DNA from: an uncultured Propionibacteriaceae bacterium
GTDB lineage: Bacteria; Actinomycetota; Actinomycetes; Propionibacteriales; Propionibacteriaceae
Assembly: GCA_945875065.1 (NCBI GenBank)
Contig: CAMCJC010000077.1
Span: 1 to 9,454 of the forward strand
Reading direction: 5' to 3'
Length of the DNA: 9,454 bases
Of the stretch, positions 1-6,248 are shown piece after piece; the stretch's first letter is position 1; the number at the start of each line of letters is the position of its first letter. A program made the translations under genes and the position numbers. The notes beneath the pieces were generated by a model, which had not been told where the DNA came from, did not search any database, and saw only the letters and a list, made by a program, of their open reading frames with translations.

Positions 1-1701
1 GGCCATGAACATGTGTTCGGTACGGCACAGGCCGATACCCTCAGCTCCGAGCTCCCGTGCCTTGGAGGCATCCTCGAAGTTGTCGGCATTGGCGCGCACG
101 CCCAGGTGACGCACTTCGTCGGCCCAGGTGACGAGACGCTCGAAGTCCTCGTTGATCTGCGGCGGAATCAGGGCGATGGCCTCGCCGAAGACATCGCCGG
201 TGGTGCCGTCGAGGGTGATAGTTTCGCCCTCAGCGATGACGCGGTCGCCAACGGTGAGCGTTTTGGCCTTGGCGTCGATGTGGATGCCGGAAGCACCGGC
301 GACGCAAGGCTTGCCCATGCCGCGGGCGACGACGGCCGCGTGGGAGGTCATGCCACCGTGGGCGGTGAGGACGCCCTGGGCGACGATGACGCCGTGGATG
401 TCATCGGGGGTGGTCTCGTAGCGGACGAGGACGACGGCCTCGCCGCGGCCGCCCCGCTCTGCGGCGGTGTCGGCGTCGAAGACAACCTCACCGACCGCGG
501 CACCCGGGGATGCCGGCAGGCCCTTCGCGATCGGTGTCTTGCCGTGCTTCGGATCGATGGCCGGGTGCAAGAGCTGGTCGAGCTGGTCGGGCTCGATGCG
601 CAGCAGCGCCTCCTCCTTGGTGATGACGCCCTCGTCGACGAGATCGGACGCGACCTTCAGGGCGGCGGCGGCGGTGCGCTTCCCGTTGCGGGTTTGAAGC
701 AGGAACAGCTTGCCATTCTCGATGGTGAACTCCATGTCCTGCATGTCGCGATAGTGCGCCTCCATCTTCTTCATGGTGGCGATCAACTCGTCGTAGGCAT
801 CGGGCAGGACATCGCGCATCTCCGCCAGCGGGCGCGGCGTGCGGATGCCCGCTACGACATCCTCGCCCTGCGCGTTGACGAGGAACTCGCCGTAGAGTTC
901 CTTCTCACCCGTGGACGGGTTACGAGTGAAGCAGACGCCGGTGGCGGAGGTGTCGCCGCGGTTGCCGAAGACCATCTGCATGACGTTAACAGCGGTGCCG
1001 AGGTCGGCGGGGATGTTGTTGGCGCGGCGGTACACCTCGGCGCGGGGGTTCAGCCACGACTTGAAGACGGCGTTGACGGCGCGGTGCAACTGCTCGACTG
1101 GGTCGGTGGTCCATTCACCGCCGAGGTGCTCGTTGCTGATGTCCTTGAAGGTCCCGACGAGTTCCCTCAGATCCTCGGCGGTCAGGTCGGTGTCGACTTC
1201 AACACCACGATTGCGTTTGAGCTCGGTCAGGGCGTCCTCGTAGGCGTGCGGAGGCACACCTTCGACGACTTCGCCGTACATCTGGATGAAGCGTCGGTAG
1301 CAGTCCCAGGCGAATCGCTCATTGCCGGCCTCTTCTGCGATGGCGGCAACCGAGTCGTCGGAGATGCCGAGGTTGAGAATGGTGTCCATCATGCCGGGCA
1401 TGGAGAACACGGCGCCGGAGCGGACAGAGACCAACAGCGGCCGTTCGGTGCCGCCAAGCTTGCGGCCCGTGCGTTCCTCAAGCCTCGCCAGGCCCGCGTT
1501 GATCTCTCCGGCCAGCCCCTCGGGCCACTGCCCGCCAAGGTTCATGGTCTCGACGCACGCCGTAGTAGTGACGGTGAATGCGTCCGGGACTGGAACCCCG
1601 ACCTTGGCCATCTCGGCAACCCCGGCGCCCTTGCCGCCGAGGAGGTTCCGCATCGACGCGTCGCCCTCCGAGAGGTCGTAGATGTAGCGCTTATCGCTCA
1701 T
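1..1701 (-). CDS. ppdK: Pyruvate,phosphate dikinase, N-terminal 567 residues (3' end beyond window)
   Basis: The enzyme interconverts ATP + Pi + pyruvate and AMP + PPi + PEP in the cytoplasm, at the junction of glycolysis and gluconeogenesis. The frame is open from the ATG at 1701-1699 to base 1 with no stop; the family is usually about 870-900 aa, so roughly a third is missing. The N-terminus reads MSDKRYIYDLSEGDASMRNL followed by a Gly-rich LGGKGAG nucleotide-binding motif. The SVRSGAVFSMPGMMDT signature lies around residues 92-107 and belongs to the ATP-grasp domain. The phosphohistidine domain carries GGMTSHAAVVARGMGKPCV, with the phosphocarrier His at residue 454 (342-340) and the family's regulatory Thr two residues before it. 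The visible end, GIGLCRTEHMF, is the start of the PEP/pyruvate TIM barrel with its substrate-binding Arg at residue 560. The GGMTSH and GLCRTEHMF motifs separate it from PEP synthase and PTS enzyme I. The start is supported by an AGG-containing Shine-Dalgarno about 8 nt upstream. It is transcribed divergently from the lipoprotein gene. Identification is firm; the physiological direction cannot be read from sequence. Confidence 0.97.
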   Translation of the reverse strand, partial: MSDKRYIYDLSEGDASMRNLLGGKGAGVAEMAKVGVPVPDAFTVTTTACVETMNLGGQWPEGLAGEINAGLARLEERTGRKLGGTERPLLVSVRSGAVFSMPGMMDTILNLGISDDSVAAIAEEAGNERFAWDCYRRFIQMYGEVVEGVPPHAYEDALTELKRNRGVEVDTDLTAEDLRELVGTFKDISNEHLGGEWTTDPVEQLHRAVNAVFKSWLNPRAEVYRRANNIPADLGTAVNVMQMVFGNRGDTSATGVCFTRNPSTGEKELYGEFLVNAQGEDVVAGIRTPRPLAEMRDVLPDAYDELIATMKKMEAHYRDMQDMEFTIENGKLFLLQTRNGKRTAAAALKVASDLVDEGVITKEEALLRIEPDQLDQLLHPAIDPKHGKTPIAKGLPASPGAAVGEVVFDADTAAERGGRGEAVVLVRYETTPDDIHGVIVAQGVLTAHGGMTSHAAVVARGMGKPCVAGASGIHIDAKAKTLTVGDRVIAEGETITLDGTTGDVFGEAIALIPPQINEDFERLVTWADEVRHLGVRANADNFEDASKARELGAEGIGLCRTEHMFMA

Positions 1702-1732
1702 GTCGCACCTATCTTCTTTGAATCCTGCGAGT

Positions 1733-1803
1733 GGATTGCTCGGTCCGGGCTCTACCTTAGTGCCCCGGCTCGTGCACGTCAGGGATCTGTACGGATTGCT
1801 TGG
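1733..1803. repeat. Direct repeat GGATTGCTYGG, two copies 60 bp apart
   Basis: GGATTGCTCGG (1733-1743) and GGATTGCTTGG (1793-1803) match at 10 of 11 bases in the same orientation, with a start-to-start distance of 60 bp, about six helical turns. One copy lies in the predicted ppdK leader. The other lies just upstream of the lipoprotein -10 element. They could be operator half-sites acting on both divergent genes, or a chance repeat. Confidence 0.3.
1754..1782 (-). promoter_or_regulatory. Predicted ppdK promoter (-35 CTGACG, 17-bp spacer, -10 TAAGGT)
   Basis: On the minus strand, CTGACG (1782-1777) is followed after exactly 17 bp by TAAGGT (1759-1754). The first matches TTGACA at four of six positions, and the second fits the actinobacterial TANNNT pattern. 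Transcription would start near 1747, giving a 5' leader of about 46 nt before the ATG at 1701. The call rests on spacing and consensus alone. Confidence 0.5.
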
Positions 1804-1812
1804 CGCGCCGGG

Positions 1813-1818
1813 TACGCT
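1813..1818 (+). promoter_or_regulatory. Predicted -10 element for leaderless lipoprotein mRNA
   Basis: TACGCT at 1813-1818 fits TANNNT and ends 7 nt before the A of the ATG at 1825, so the expected transcription start is at or very near the start codon. This arrangement is typical of leaderless actinobacterial genes. A GAGG at 1820-1823 is only one base from the ATG, too close to be a normal ribosome-binding site. No convincing -35 hexamer is seen. Confidence 0.45.
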
Positions 1819-1824
1819 CGAGGT

Positions 1825-2268
1825 ATGAAGTCCCTAGCGCGTTTGGCGCTCGTCGCCGTCGTTGCCTCGCTCGCCGCATGTTCGCCCGGTACGGCCGAGC
1901 CAGGCAAGAGCCCCTCGCCCAGTTCCTCGATGTCGAAGTATGTGCAGACCATGCCGGTGCCGTCCGAGGAAGCAATTAGCGCCCCCGCGCCTGACACCCT
2001 GGTCGAGGCGGTTCGCAAGGACCTCGATGGCCGGAGCCTCGCCGGCGCGGATGCGAAGGTCGTCGAGTCACGGAAGGTGACTTGGAACGACGGCTCGCTG
2101 GGTTGCCCCGCACCTGGCGTCTCTTACACGCAGGCGAAGGTTGAGGGCTGGCAGGTCGTCGTCGAGGTCGGCGGCCAGCAATACGACTACCGCTTCGCTG
2201 GCGAGGGCGGGGCCCCCACGCTGTGCGAGAGCCCGGTCCTCGGCACCCCATCGAACACCAACGAGTGA
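1825..2268 (+). CDS. Small secreted lipoprotein with an SLGCPxPG domain, function unknown
   Basis: A 147-aa protein. Residues 1-18 are a lipoprotein signal peptide (MKSLAR, then a hydrophobic stretch) ending in the lipobox LAAC, so Cys19 would be lipidated and the protein anchored outside the membrane. Residues 20-36 are a Ser/Pro-rich linker. The globular part contains VTWNDGSLGCPAPGVSYTQA (residues 85-104) followed by a beta-rich GWQVVVEV and GGQQYDYRF. I recognise this pattern (W-x-DGSLGCP, YTQA, YDYR) from small uncharacterised exported proteins but cannot give a function. Cys94 and Cys134 could form a disulfide. The ATG at 1825 is chosen because it begins the signal peptide and lies 7 nt after a -10-like element. 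The same frame is open far upstream, but that part is antisense to ppdK. It is divergent from ppdK and convergent with the 1039-aa subtilase, so probably monocistronic. Confidence 0.85.
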   Translation: MKSLARLALVAVVASLAACSPGTAEPGKSPSPSSSMSKYVQTMPVPSEEAISAPAPDTLVEAVRKDLDGRSLAGADAKVVESRKVTWNDGSLGCPAPGVSYTQAKVEGWQVVVEVGGQQYDYRFAGEGGAPTLCESPVLGTPSNTNE

Positions 2269-2269
2269 C

Positions 2270-2306
2270 CAACTGCGGGCTGGCTTTGGAGGCCAGCCCG
2301 CAGTTG
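2270..2306. terminator. Bidirectional hairpin between convergent genes
   Basis: CAACTGCGGGCTGGC (2270-2284) and GCCAGCCCGCAGTTG (2292-2306) form a perfect 15-bp stem with a 7-nt loop. The lipoprotein stop codon ends one base before it, and the subtilase stop codon (2309-2307) abuts its other side, so the stem fills the space between the genes. Neither side has a clear T-run, so it would be a U-less terminator as often proposed in high-GC bacteria. Confidence 0.75.
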
Positions 2307-5300
2307 CTAGTCCTCGGGTTGCGGGGTAGGAACCGGGATCTCAGGGCCCATGTATCGCAACGGTCCCGTCAGAGTGCCCTCGCCACCGTCGGTGAACAGG
2401 TACCCGAACGGCTGCTGAGCCTCTACGGCCTCGGAATTGATCGAAACGTCCCAGGTCGTAGTATTGCCAGGCAAGGTAGATTCTAAGCCGCCGGCCGCGA
2501 GGATTGGATTCTCATAGTCAGCGATCGACCAACCACCGACGAAGTCGGCCGTGGCTAATGGACCTCGCCCCGCGGTGGAGACGACGGTGAATGCGAACTT
2601 TCCGGTCACCCCGACCTCGCTCGCTAGAAGCTCAGATTTAACGACTGCGGTTCGCGGCCTGGGGACTCCGATGAATCGGCCGAGGTGTTCTCTCGGTGTA
2701 GGAGGTGCATCGATGGCCTCGGGCTCCTCGAAGGCGCTGCTCGAAGCGTAGTCCGCTTTGCCGTCTAGATTGTTGTCAATCAGGACCCAAAGCTCATTGC
2801 GCTGATCGTTCGTGACTGGAGTGTGCATGTAGGTCCAAATAAAGATGTCGGTGTAATCTTGGGAGAGATACTGGAAGCGCACGCACACGTCGGCGATGTC
2901 GACCCCGGACGCTGAAGCTGGATCAACGTCTTGCAGATCGGTTAGCGACCATCGGCACAGAGAGCCGTCAACAGTGCGCGGTCCAGAATTTCGCCAAGAG
3001 ACGAGCCCTAGGTTCCAGGCTACCGGCACCGATGTGGCGGTGTTATTGTCCAGCGTATCGACAGCCAGTAGGAATGGCACCTTCAGGTCAGTGTGGTCCG
3101 AGGTAAACGAGATGGTACCGGAGGCGGCAAGAAAGGGGTCGTAACTCGGTGATTTTAAATCGATCACCTGCTCCACGTCGCTTCTAGACAGCTTCAGGTT
3201 CACCTGAACCTCGGCTGTGGCGCCGGCACGGACTGTAACGCTGTCGTGGTTGAGCGTGACCTCCGCCTCAATAGAGCCCTCACTATGCACGACTGAGGTT
3301 CGGTAGGTGGCATCGGTGGTGCCGGTATTCTTCAGGGTGATGGTCCTCACCCCTTCCCACTGGTCGCGGACTTGAGCGAAACCGAAGCTGAGTACCGGGT
3401 CCTTGAGTGTTAGGCCATCAGCCAGCTCTGCGCGATCCCCGAATGCGAGCACTTCGGTCGTGGTTGCGGCACCCACATCCAGCAGTCCGCCGCCGTTTAG
3501 AGGCTTGTATCCCGTCACGTTCTCGGTATTGGAGGTGTTCGCGAGCGAAGCCGTCACTTCGTCGGCTGTCCACGACGGATGGGCCTGGAGGGTCAGGGCT
3601 GCCGCACCTGAGGCGTGGGCGGCCGCGATCGATGTACCTGAGCGCCGCTCGGACCTAATCCCCGTGCCAGCGGACGCCGACTCCACATTCACGCCCGGCG
3701 CCGAAACGGTCGGACGCAGCGCCACATCTCCAAACCGCGGCCCGGGAGCTGAGTCTGGCGCATAAGCCCGGTATTCGTGGTTCATCTTTGAGGCCGCTTT
3801 CATGCGGAGTTCATCCCCGTTAAGCTCATCAAAGCTGGACTGCGCGATCGTAGAGTTGACGCTGAGGACTGGGATCGTGATGCCATCCAGAATCGAACCA
3901 TCAATCGGGCTCTTCGTAAGGTTGCCTTCCTCCAGTGTTTCGAAGGGCGAGTATGTAATCAAAATCCCAGAGGCCCCTGCTTGCTGAGCCAAAACGGCCC
4001 GCGTAGCAGCAGAGCACTGCTCGCTCTTGACCACTACGAAGTCCCCTGTCTTGACTTGCGCGTAGTCTTCCGGCTTACAGCCATATATCGTCTCGTAACT
4101 ACCTCCCTTGAGTGTCGTCATTGAAGCCTTCTCCGGCACCTTTACCCCGCTGTGATTCAGGGCTTCGTAGTATGAGGTCCTGGCATCCTGATAATCCGAC
4201 AAATCGGTGTAAACGATCTCCACTTTCGACAAGCGTTCCCTATCGTCAACCGCCGCGACCGAAGCGACCCCGGGTGCCATCGCAGGCGAGCTGGCCCCAT
4301 AGTATCGGGAGCTCCCACGCTTCGCACCGCTTCCCGCTGCCGCCACGATGACGACGCCGTTGGCGACGGCGTTGGCGGCGGCCACCGCGTCTGGGTCGGT
4401 TTCACGGCCATCGACCGAAGCGAAGGACAGGTTGGCCACATCCATACGGTTTTCTAAGGCCCAGTCGATGGCCTCAGTGCTATGCGTGGTCACTCCGGTG
4501 CAACCAAAGATCCGCACCGCATACAGCTCGGCCTCCGGCGCGGTGCCAGGTGCGACCTTGAACTCGTAGCTATGGGTCTTCTCGTCGAACGGGCCGTCGT
4601 AGGTCTTTCCCGTGGCGAGGACGCCGGTGCCGCCGATCGTAGCCGCGACGTGCGTGCCGTGCCCATCGTCATAGCAGTCGATAGGGTTAGCATCAGGCCT
4701 GCGGGTGGCATCGGTGCCGTCGTAGGCATCGCCGACGAGATCAGTCCCACCTTTGACACGCGTGCTAGCGAAGTACGGGGTTGGGTCAGCGGTTTTCGCT
4801 GCCGCCTGGAAAGCCTCAAGAGTGCCCTCGCCTCCGAAGGTCGCGTGGGTGTAATCGATGCCACTATCCAAAACCGCGACCTTGATGCCCTTCCCGGTGT
4901 ACTTTCCGTCCCCACCCCACACGGCCGGAGCACCCACCGCAGGCACTGACGACGCACTAGAGCGGCGGCTGTAAGGGAGCTCGTGCAGCTTCTTGACCCC
5001 CGGAAGCTCACGAACCCTTGGGACATGTGCACCCTCCAGCGTCACACGAACAGCGTTGATAGCCCAAAACAACTGGCCATGCACGGTGCCACCGTTAGCC
5101 TCGACGAACCGCACCACCTCTGCCTGCTCCGCCTGGAGATTAGCCTTCACCTCCGCGATCTGCGCGTCAGTAAGGTGCGCCTCAGGGTCTCCAGTGGTCT
5201 TCTTTGCCGCTGCCTCAACCAACGCCAAGGGCTGGCCGGAGAGTTCCACGAAGAACGTCGCCGGCCCAGACTGATACTTCGCCAAAAAGCGTCGAGCCTC

Positions 5301-5426
5301 AGCCGCTGCGTTTCCCAGCGACTCAGCAGTCACCACCGGTTCCTCAGTTGGCCCGTCTGCGCGAGATACCCCGATCGGCAGCAGCATCGCGATTGCCGTC
5401 AACCCGACGGCCCAGATTCGTCGCAT
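2307..5426 (-). CDS. Secreted S8 (subtilisin-family) serine protease with altered catalytic core
   Basis: A 1039-aa exported subtilase. In order: Sec signal peptide at about 1-23 (MRRIW, hydrophobic core, SRA cleavage site); inhibitor I9-like propeptide at about 56-155; catalytic Asp187 (AVLDSGIDYTH); His256 (DDGHGTHVAAT); a protease-associated insert at about 425-545 with a Cys450/Cys471 pair; Ser599 (RSGTSIAAAHASG); an Fn3-like beta region at about 680-790; and a distal domain with DNNLDGKAD at 884-892, a calcium-binding-like loop. Three core positions depart from the family: the oxyanion-hole Asn is Ser366 (AAGS), the substrate-strand SLG is SFA (334-336), and the Pro after the catalytic Ser is Ala603. 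The triad itself is intact. It ends in a short PVPTPQPED with no membrane anchor, so it is probably released. Cys824 and Cys847 are absent from the paralogue at 6249-9454. The ATG at 5426 has AGGGGGA five bases upstream. The family is certain; activity is doubtful and the substrate unknown. Confidence 0.93.
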   Translation of the reverse strand: MRRIWAVGLTAIAMLLPIGVSRADGPTEEPVVTAESLGNAAAEARRFLAKYQSGPATFFVELSGQPLALVEAAAKKTTGDPEAHLTDAQIAEVKANLQAEQAEVVRFVEANGGTVHGQLFWAINAVRVTLEGAHVPRVRELPGVKKLHELPYSRRSSASSVPAVGAPAVWGGDGKYTGKGIKVAVLDSGIDYTHATFGGEGTLEAFQAAAKTADPTPYFASTRVKGGTDLVGDAYDGTDATRRPDANPIDCYDDGHGTHVAATIGGTGVLATGKTYDGPFDEKTHSYEFKVAPGTAPEAELYAVRIFGCTGVTTHSTEAIDWALENRMDVANLSFASVDGRETDPDAVAAANAVANGVVIVAAAGSGAKRGSSRYYGASSPAMAPGVASVAAVDDRERLSKVEIVYTDLSDYQDARTSYYEALNHSGVKVPEKASMTTLKGGSYETIYGCKPEDYAQVKTGDFVVVKSEQCSAATRAVLAQQAGASGILITYSPFETLEEGNLTKSPIDGSILDGITIPVLSVNSTIAQSSFDELNGDELRMKAASKMNHEYRAYAPDSAPGPRFGDVALRPTVSAPGVNVESASAGTGIRSERRSGTSIAAAHASGAAALTLQAHPSWTADEVTASLANTSNTENVTGYKPLNGGGLLDVGAATTTEVLAFGDRAELADGLTLKDPVLSFGFAQVRDQWEGVRTITLKNTGTTDATYRTSVVHSEGSIEAEVTLNHDSVTVRAGATAEVQVNLKLSRSDVEQVIDLKSPSYDPFLAASGTISFTSDHTDLKVPFLLAVDTLDNNTATSVPVAWNLGLVSWRNSGPRTVDGSLCRWSLTDLQDVDPASASGVDIADVCVRFQYLSQDYTDIFIWTYMHTPVTNDQRNELWVLIDNNLDGKADYASSSAFEEPEAIDAPPTPREHLGRFIGVPRPRTAVVKSELLASEVGVTGKFAFTVVSTAGRGPLATADFVGGWSIADYENPILAAGGLESTLPGNTTTWDVSINSEAVEAQQPFGYLFTDGGEGTLTGPLRYMGPEIPVPTPQPED

Positions 5427-5431
5427 GTACT

Positions 5432-5438
5432 TCCCCCT
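5432..5438 (-). promoter_or_regulatory. Shine-Dalgarno of the 1039-aa subtilase
   Basis: AGGGGGA on the minus strand ends five bases before the ATG at 5426-5424. It fixes this start as the one that carries the complete signal peptide. I saw no convincing -35/-10 pair with normal spacing between this site and the upstream small ORF, so the promoter may lie further upstream and include that ORF. Confidence 0.6.
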
Positions 5439-5484
5439 ATCTCATACTTAGCTACCATGAACTAAGCGGCCTGTCCCGCTATTT

Positions 5485-5577
5485 TCACCGCACTGGCGGG
5501 CGGTGTTCATCGTCGGCGCGGGTTATGGTTGCGGATAAGATGAACGCCACCCCGGCGAGAACTCGGATTCCTCGCAT
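5485..5577 (-). CDS. 30-aa signal-peptide-like small ORF (possible subtilase remnant)
   Basis: An ATG at 5577-5575 opens a 30-codon frame ending in TGA at 5487-5485. It begins MRGIRVLAGVAFILSATI and ends TRADDEHRPPVR: a basic N-region, a hydrophobic core and a T-R-A signal-peptidase-like site, leaving only about nine residues after cleavage. AAGGGA (5589-5584) lies six bases upstream, a good Shine-Dalgarno. Start and end resemble the signal peptide of the subtilase beginning at 5426 (MRRIW at the start, SRADG at the end); the first 12 bases match at 11 positions. The frame stops 58 bases before that subtilase's start and is not in phase with it. Options are the preserved 5' tip of a lost subtilase copy, a real small secreted peptide, or a translated leader. 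That it looks like a signal peptide is direct; its expression is not shown. Confidence 0.45.
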   Translation of the reverse strand: MRGIRVLAGVAFILSATITRADDEHRPPVR

Positions 5578-5589
5578 GCCTGATCCCTT

Positions 5590-6205
5590 CCAGTAACCCA
5601 ATGCGGCAAACCTAACCAACCGACTTCAGAAGTTCCAGATACCTCGAGCCATCTTTTCAGACATCGAAGCCTGAGAAGACAAAATGTCCCCAAGGTGAAC
5701 CCGGGAGAGACAACTTTAGTTACCACTACCGATTCAGCTCGGCAGCCCCGCAGCTGGCTCCCGGGACGCGCCAACGGCTCTAACCGCTTGATCGAAGCGA
5801 CCGATCGGCCTGAGGCGCCCAATACGTGACCCTCCGGCGCTACAGTCCCTGACGGACTCACCGTAGAGGTCGGTGCCGCTCTGGGGAACCTATAGATTCA
5901 CCGTCGGGGACGGAACGGCCGTGAGTGACAGCTGGGCAAGGCTTGCGAACATCAGCGCCTCTTTTATATCCCCGTGGGCTTGTCCGCGCCCATTACCAGG
6001 CGTTCCACCCGCCTGGAAGGGCTCCTCGTTCGTACCCGGCACAGAGCAGCTATTGGTCTCCCACCGGCGCCAAGTGCGCCACTCGAACCCTGCGCGTACG
6101 TACGAAGCCCGGTCGTCTATCGGTAGCAGCTGCTGCCGCAAGCTGGGCTTTGAAACTCCACGCGCAAAACACCATCCTTTGGGCCCTGACAGTCCTAGAA
6201 ACAAG
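5590..6205. other. 616-bp stretch with no convincing gene
   Basis: Short open frames exist on both strands here, but none has a recognisable domain, plausible composition and a ribosome-binding site together. One sampled 60-base row (5581-5640) has 29 G+C, lower than typical neighbouring coding rows. Small symmetric elements are present: CCAGGCG (5996-6002) pairing with CGCCTGG (6010-6016), the palindrome CGTACGTACG at 6095-6104, AGCAGCTGCT at 6125-6134, and CGCTT/AAGCG arms around GATCG at 5785-5799. None is strong enough to name. A promoter for the downstream small ORF and subtilase is expected here but I could not place it. Confidence 0.5.
5996..6016. repeat. Inverted repeat CCAGGCG / CGCCTGG
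   Basis: Seven-base perfect arms at 5996-6002 and 6010-6016 with a 7-nt spacer, in the gene-free stretch between the two subtilases. It could be a protein-binding dyad or a weak hairpin. An overlapping TTCCA/TGGAA pairing (6003-6007 with 6014-6018) competes with it. Chance is a real possibility. Confidence 0.25.
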
Positions 6206-6235
6206 TTGTCCCCCGAGACGAATCTCGGGGGACAA
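6206..6235 (-). terminator. Rho-independent terminator of the upstream subtilase
   Basis: On the minus strand, TTGTCCCCCGAGA, a TTCG loop and TCTCGGGGGACAA form a perfect 13-bp GC-rich stem with a UUCG tetraloop, followed by the T-rich CTTGTTTCT. It begins 13 nt after the stop codon at 6251-6249. It should separate transcription of this gene from the downstream small ORF and second subtilase. Confidence 0.85.
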
Positions 6236-6248
6236 TCGCTAGCTCACA

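Noticed and set aside
13..2268. A 751-codon plus-strand open frame covering ppdK and the lipoprotein.
   Set aside because: Its first 600 or so codons are antisense to ppdK, whose motifs are unmistakable on the minus strand. The frame is open only because of high-GC codon bias. The real gene in this frame starts at 1825 with a lipoprotein signal peptide.
5523..5861. A 112-codon minus-strand open frame in the gap between the subtilases.
   Set aside because: It has no recognisable domain or signal peptide, and it overlaps in another frame the better-supported small ORF with its Shine-Dalgarno at 5584-5589.
6101..6175. Possible tRNA or tRNA relic: GCCCGGTCGTCTATCGGT resembles the 5' part of actinobacterial tRNA-Glu, and GGTTCGAGT occurs nearby on the other strand.
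   Set aside because: No 3' acceptor strand pairs with the first seven bases, no anticodon stem forms at the right place, and the GGTTCGAGT lacks the closing T-stem pairing. The two likenesses are also on opposite strands.
6061..6240. A frameshifted membrane anchor for the second subtilase downstream of its stop.
   Set aside because: No frame after the stop codes for a hydrophobic segment. The terminator starts 13 nt later, and the sequence reads into stops.
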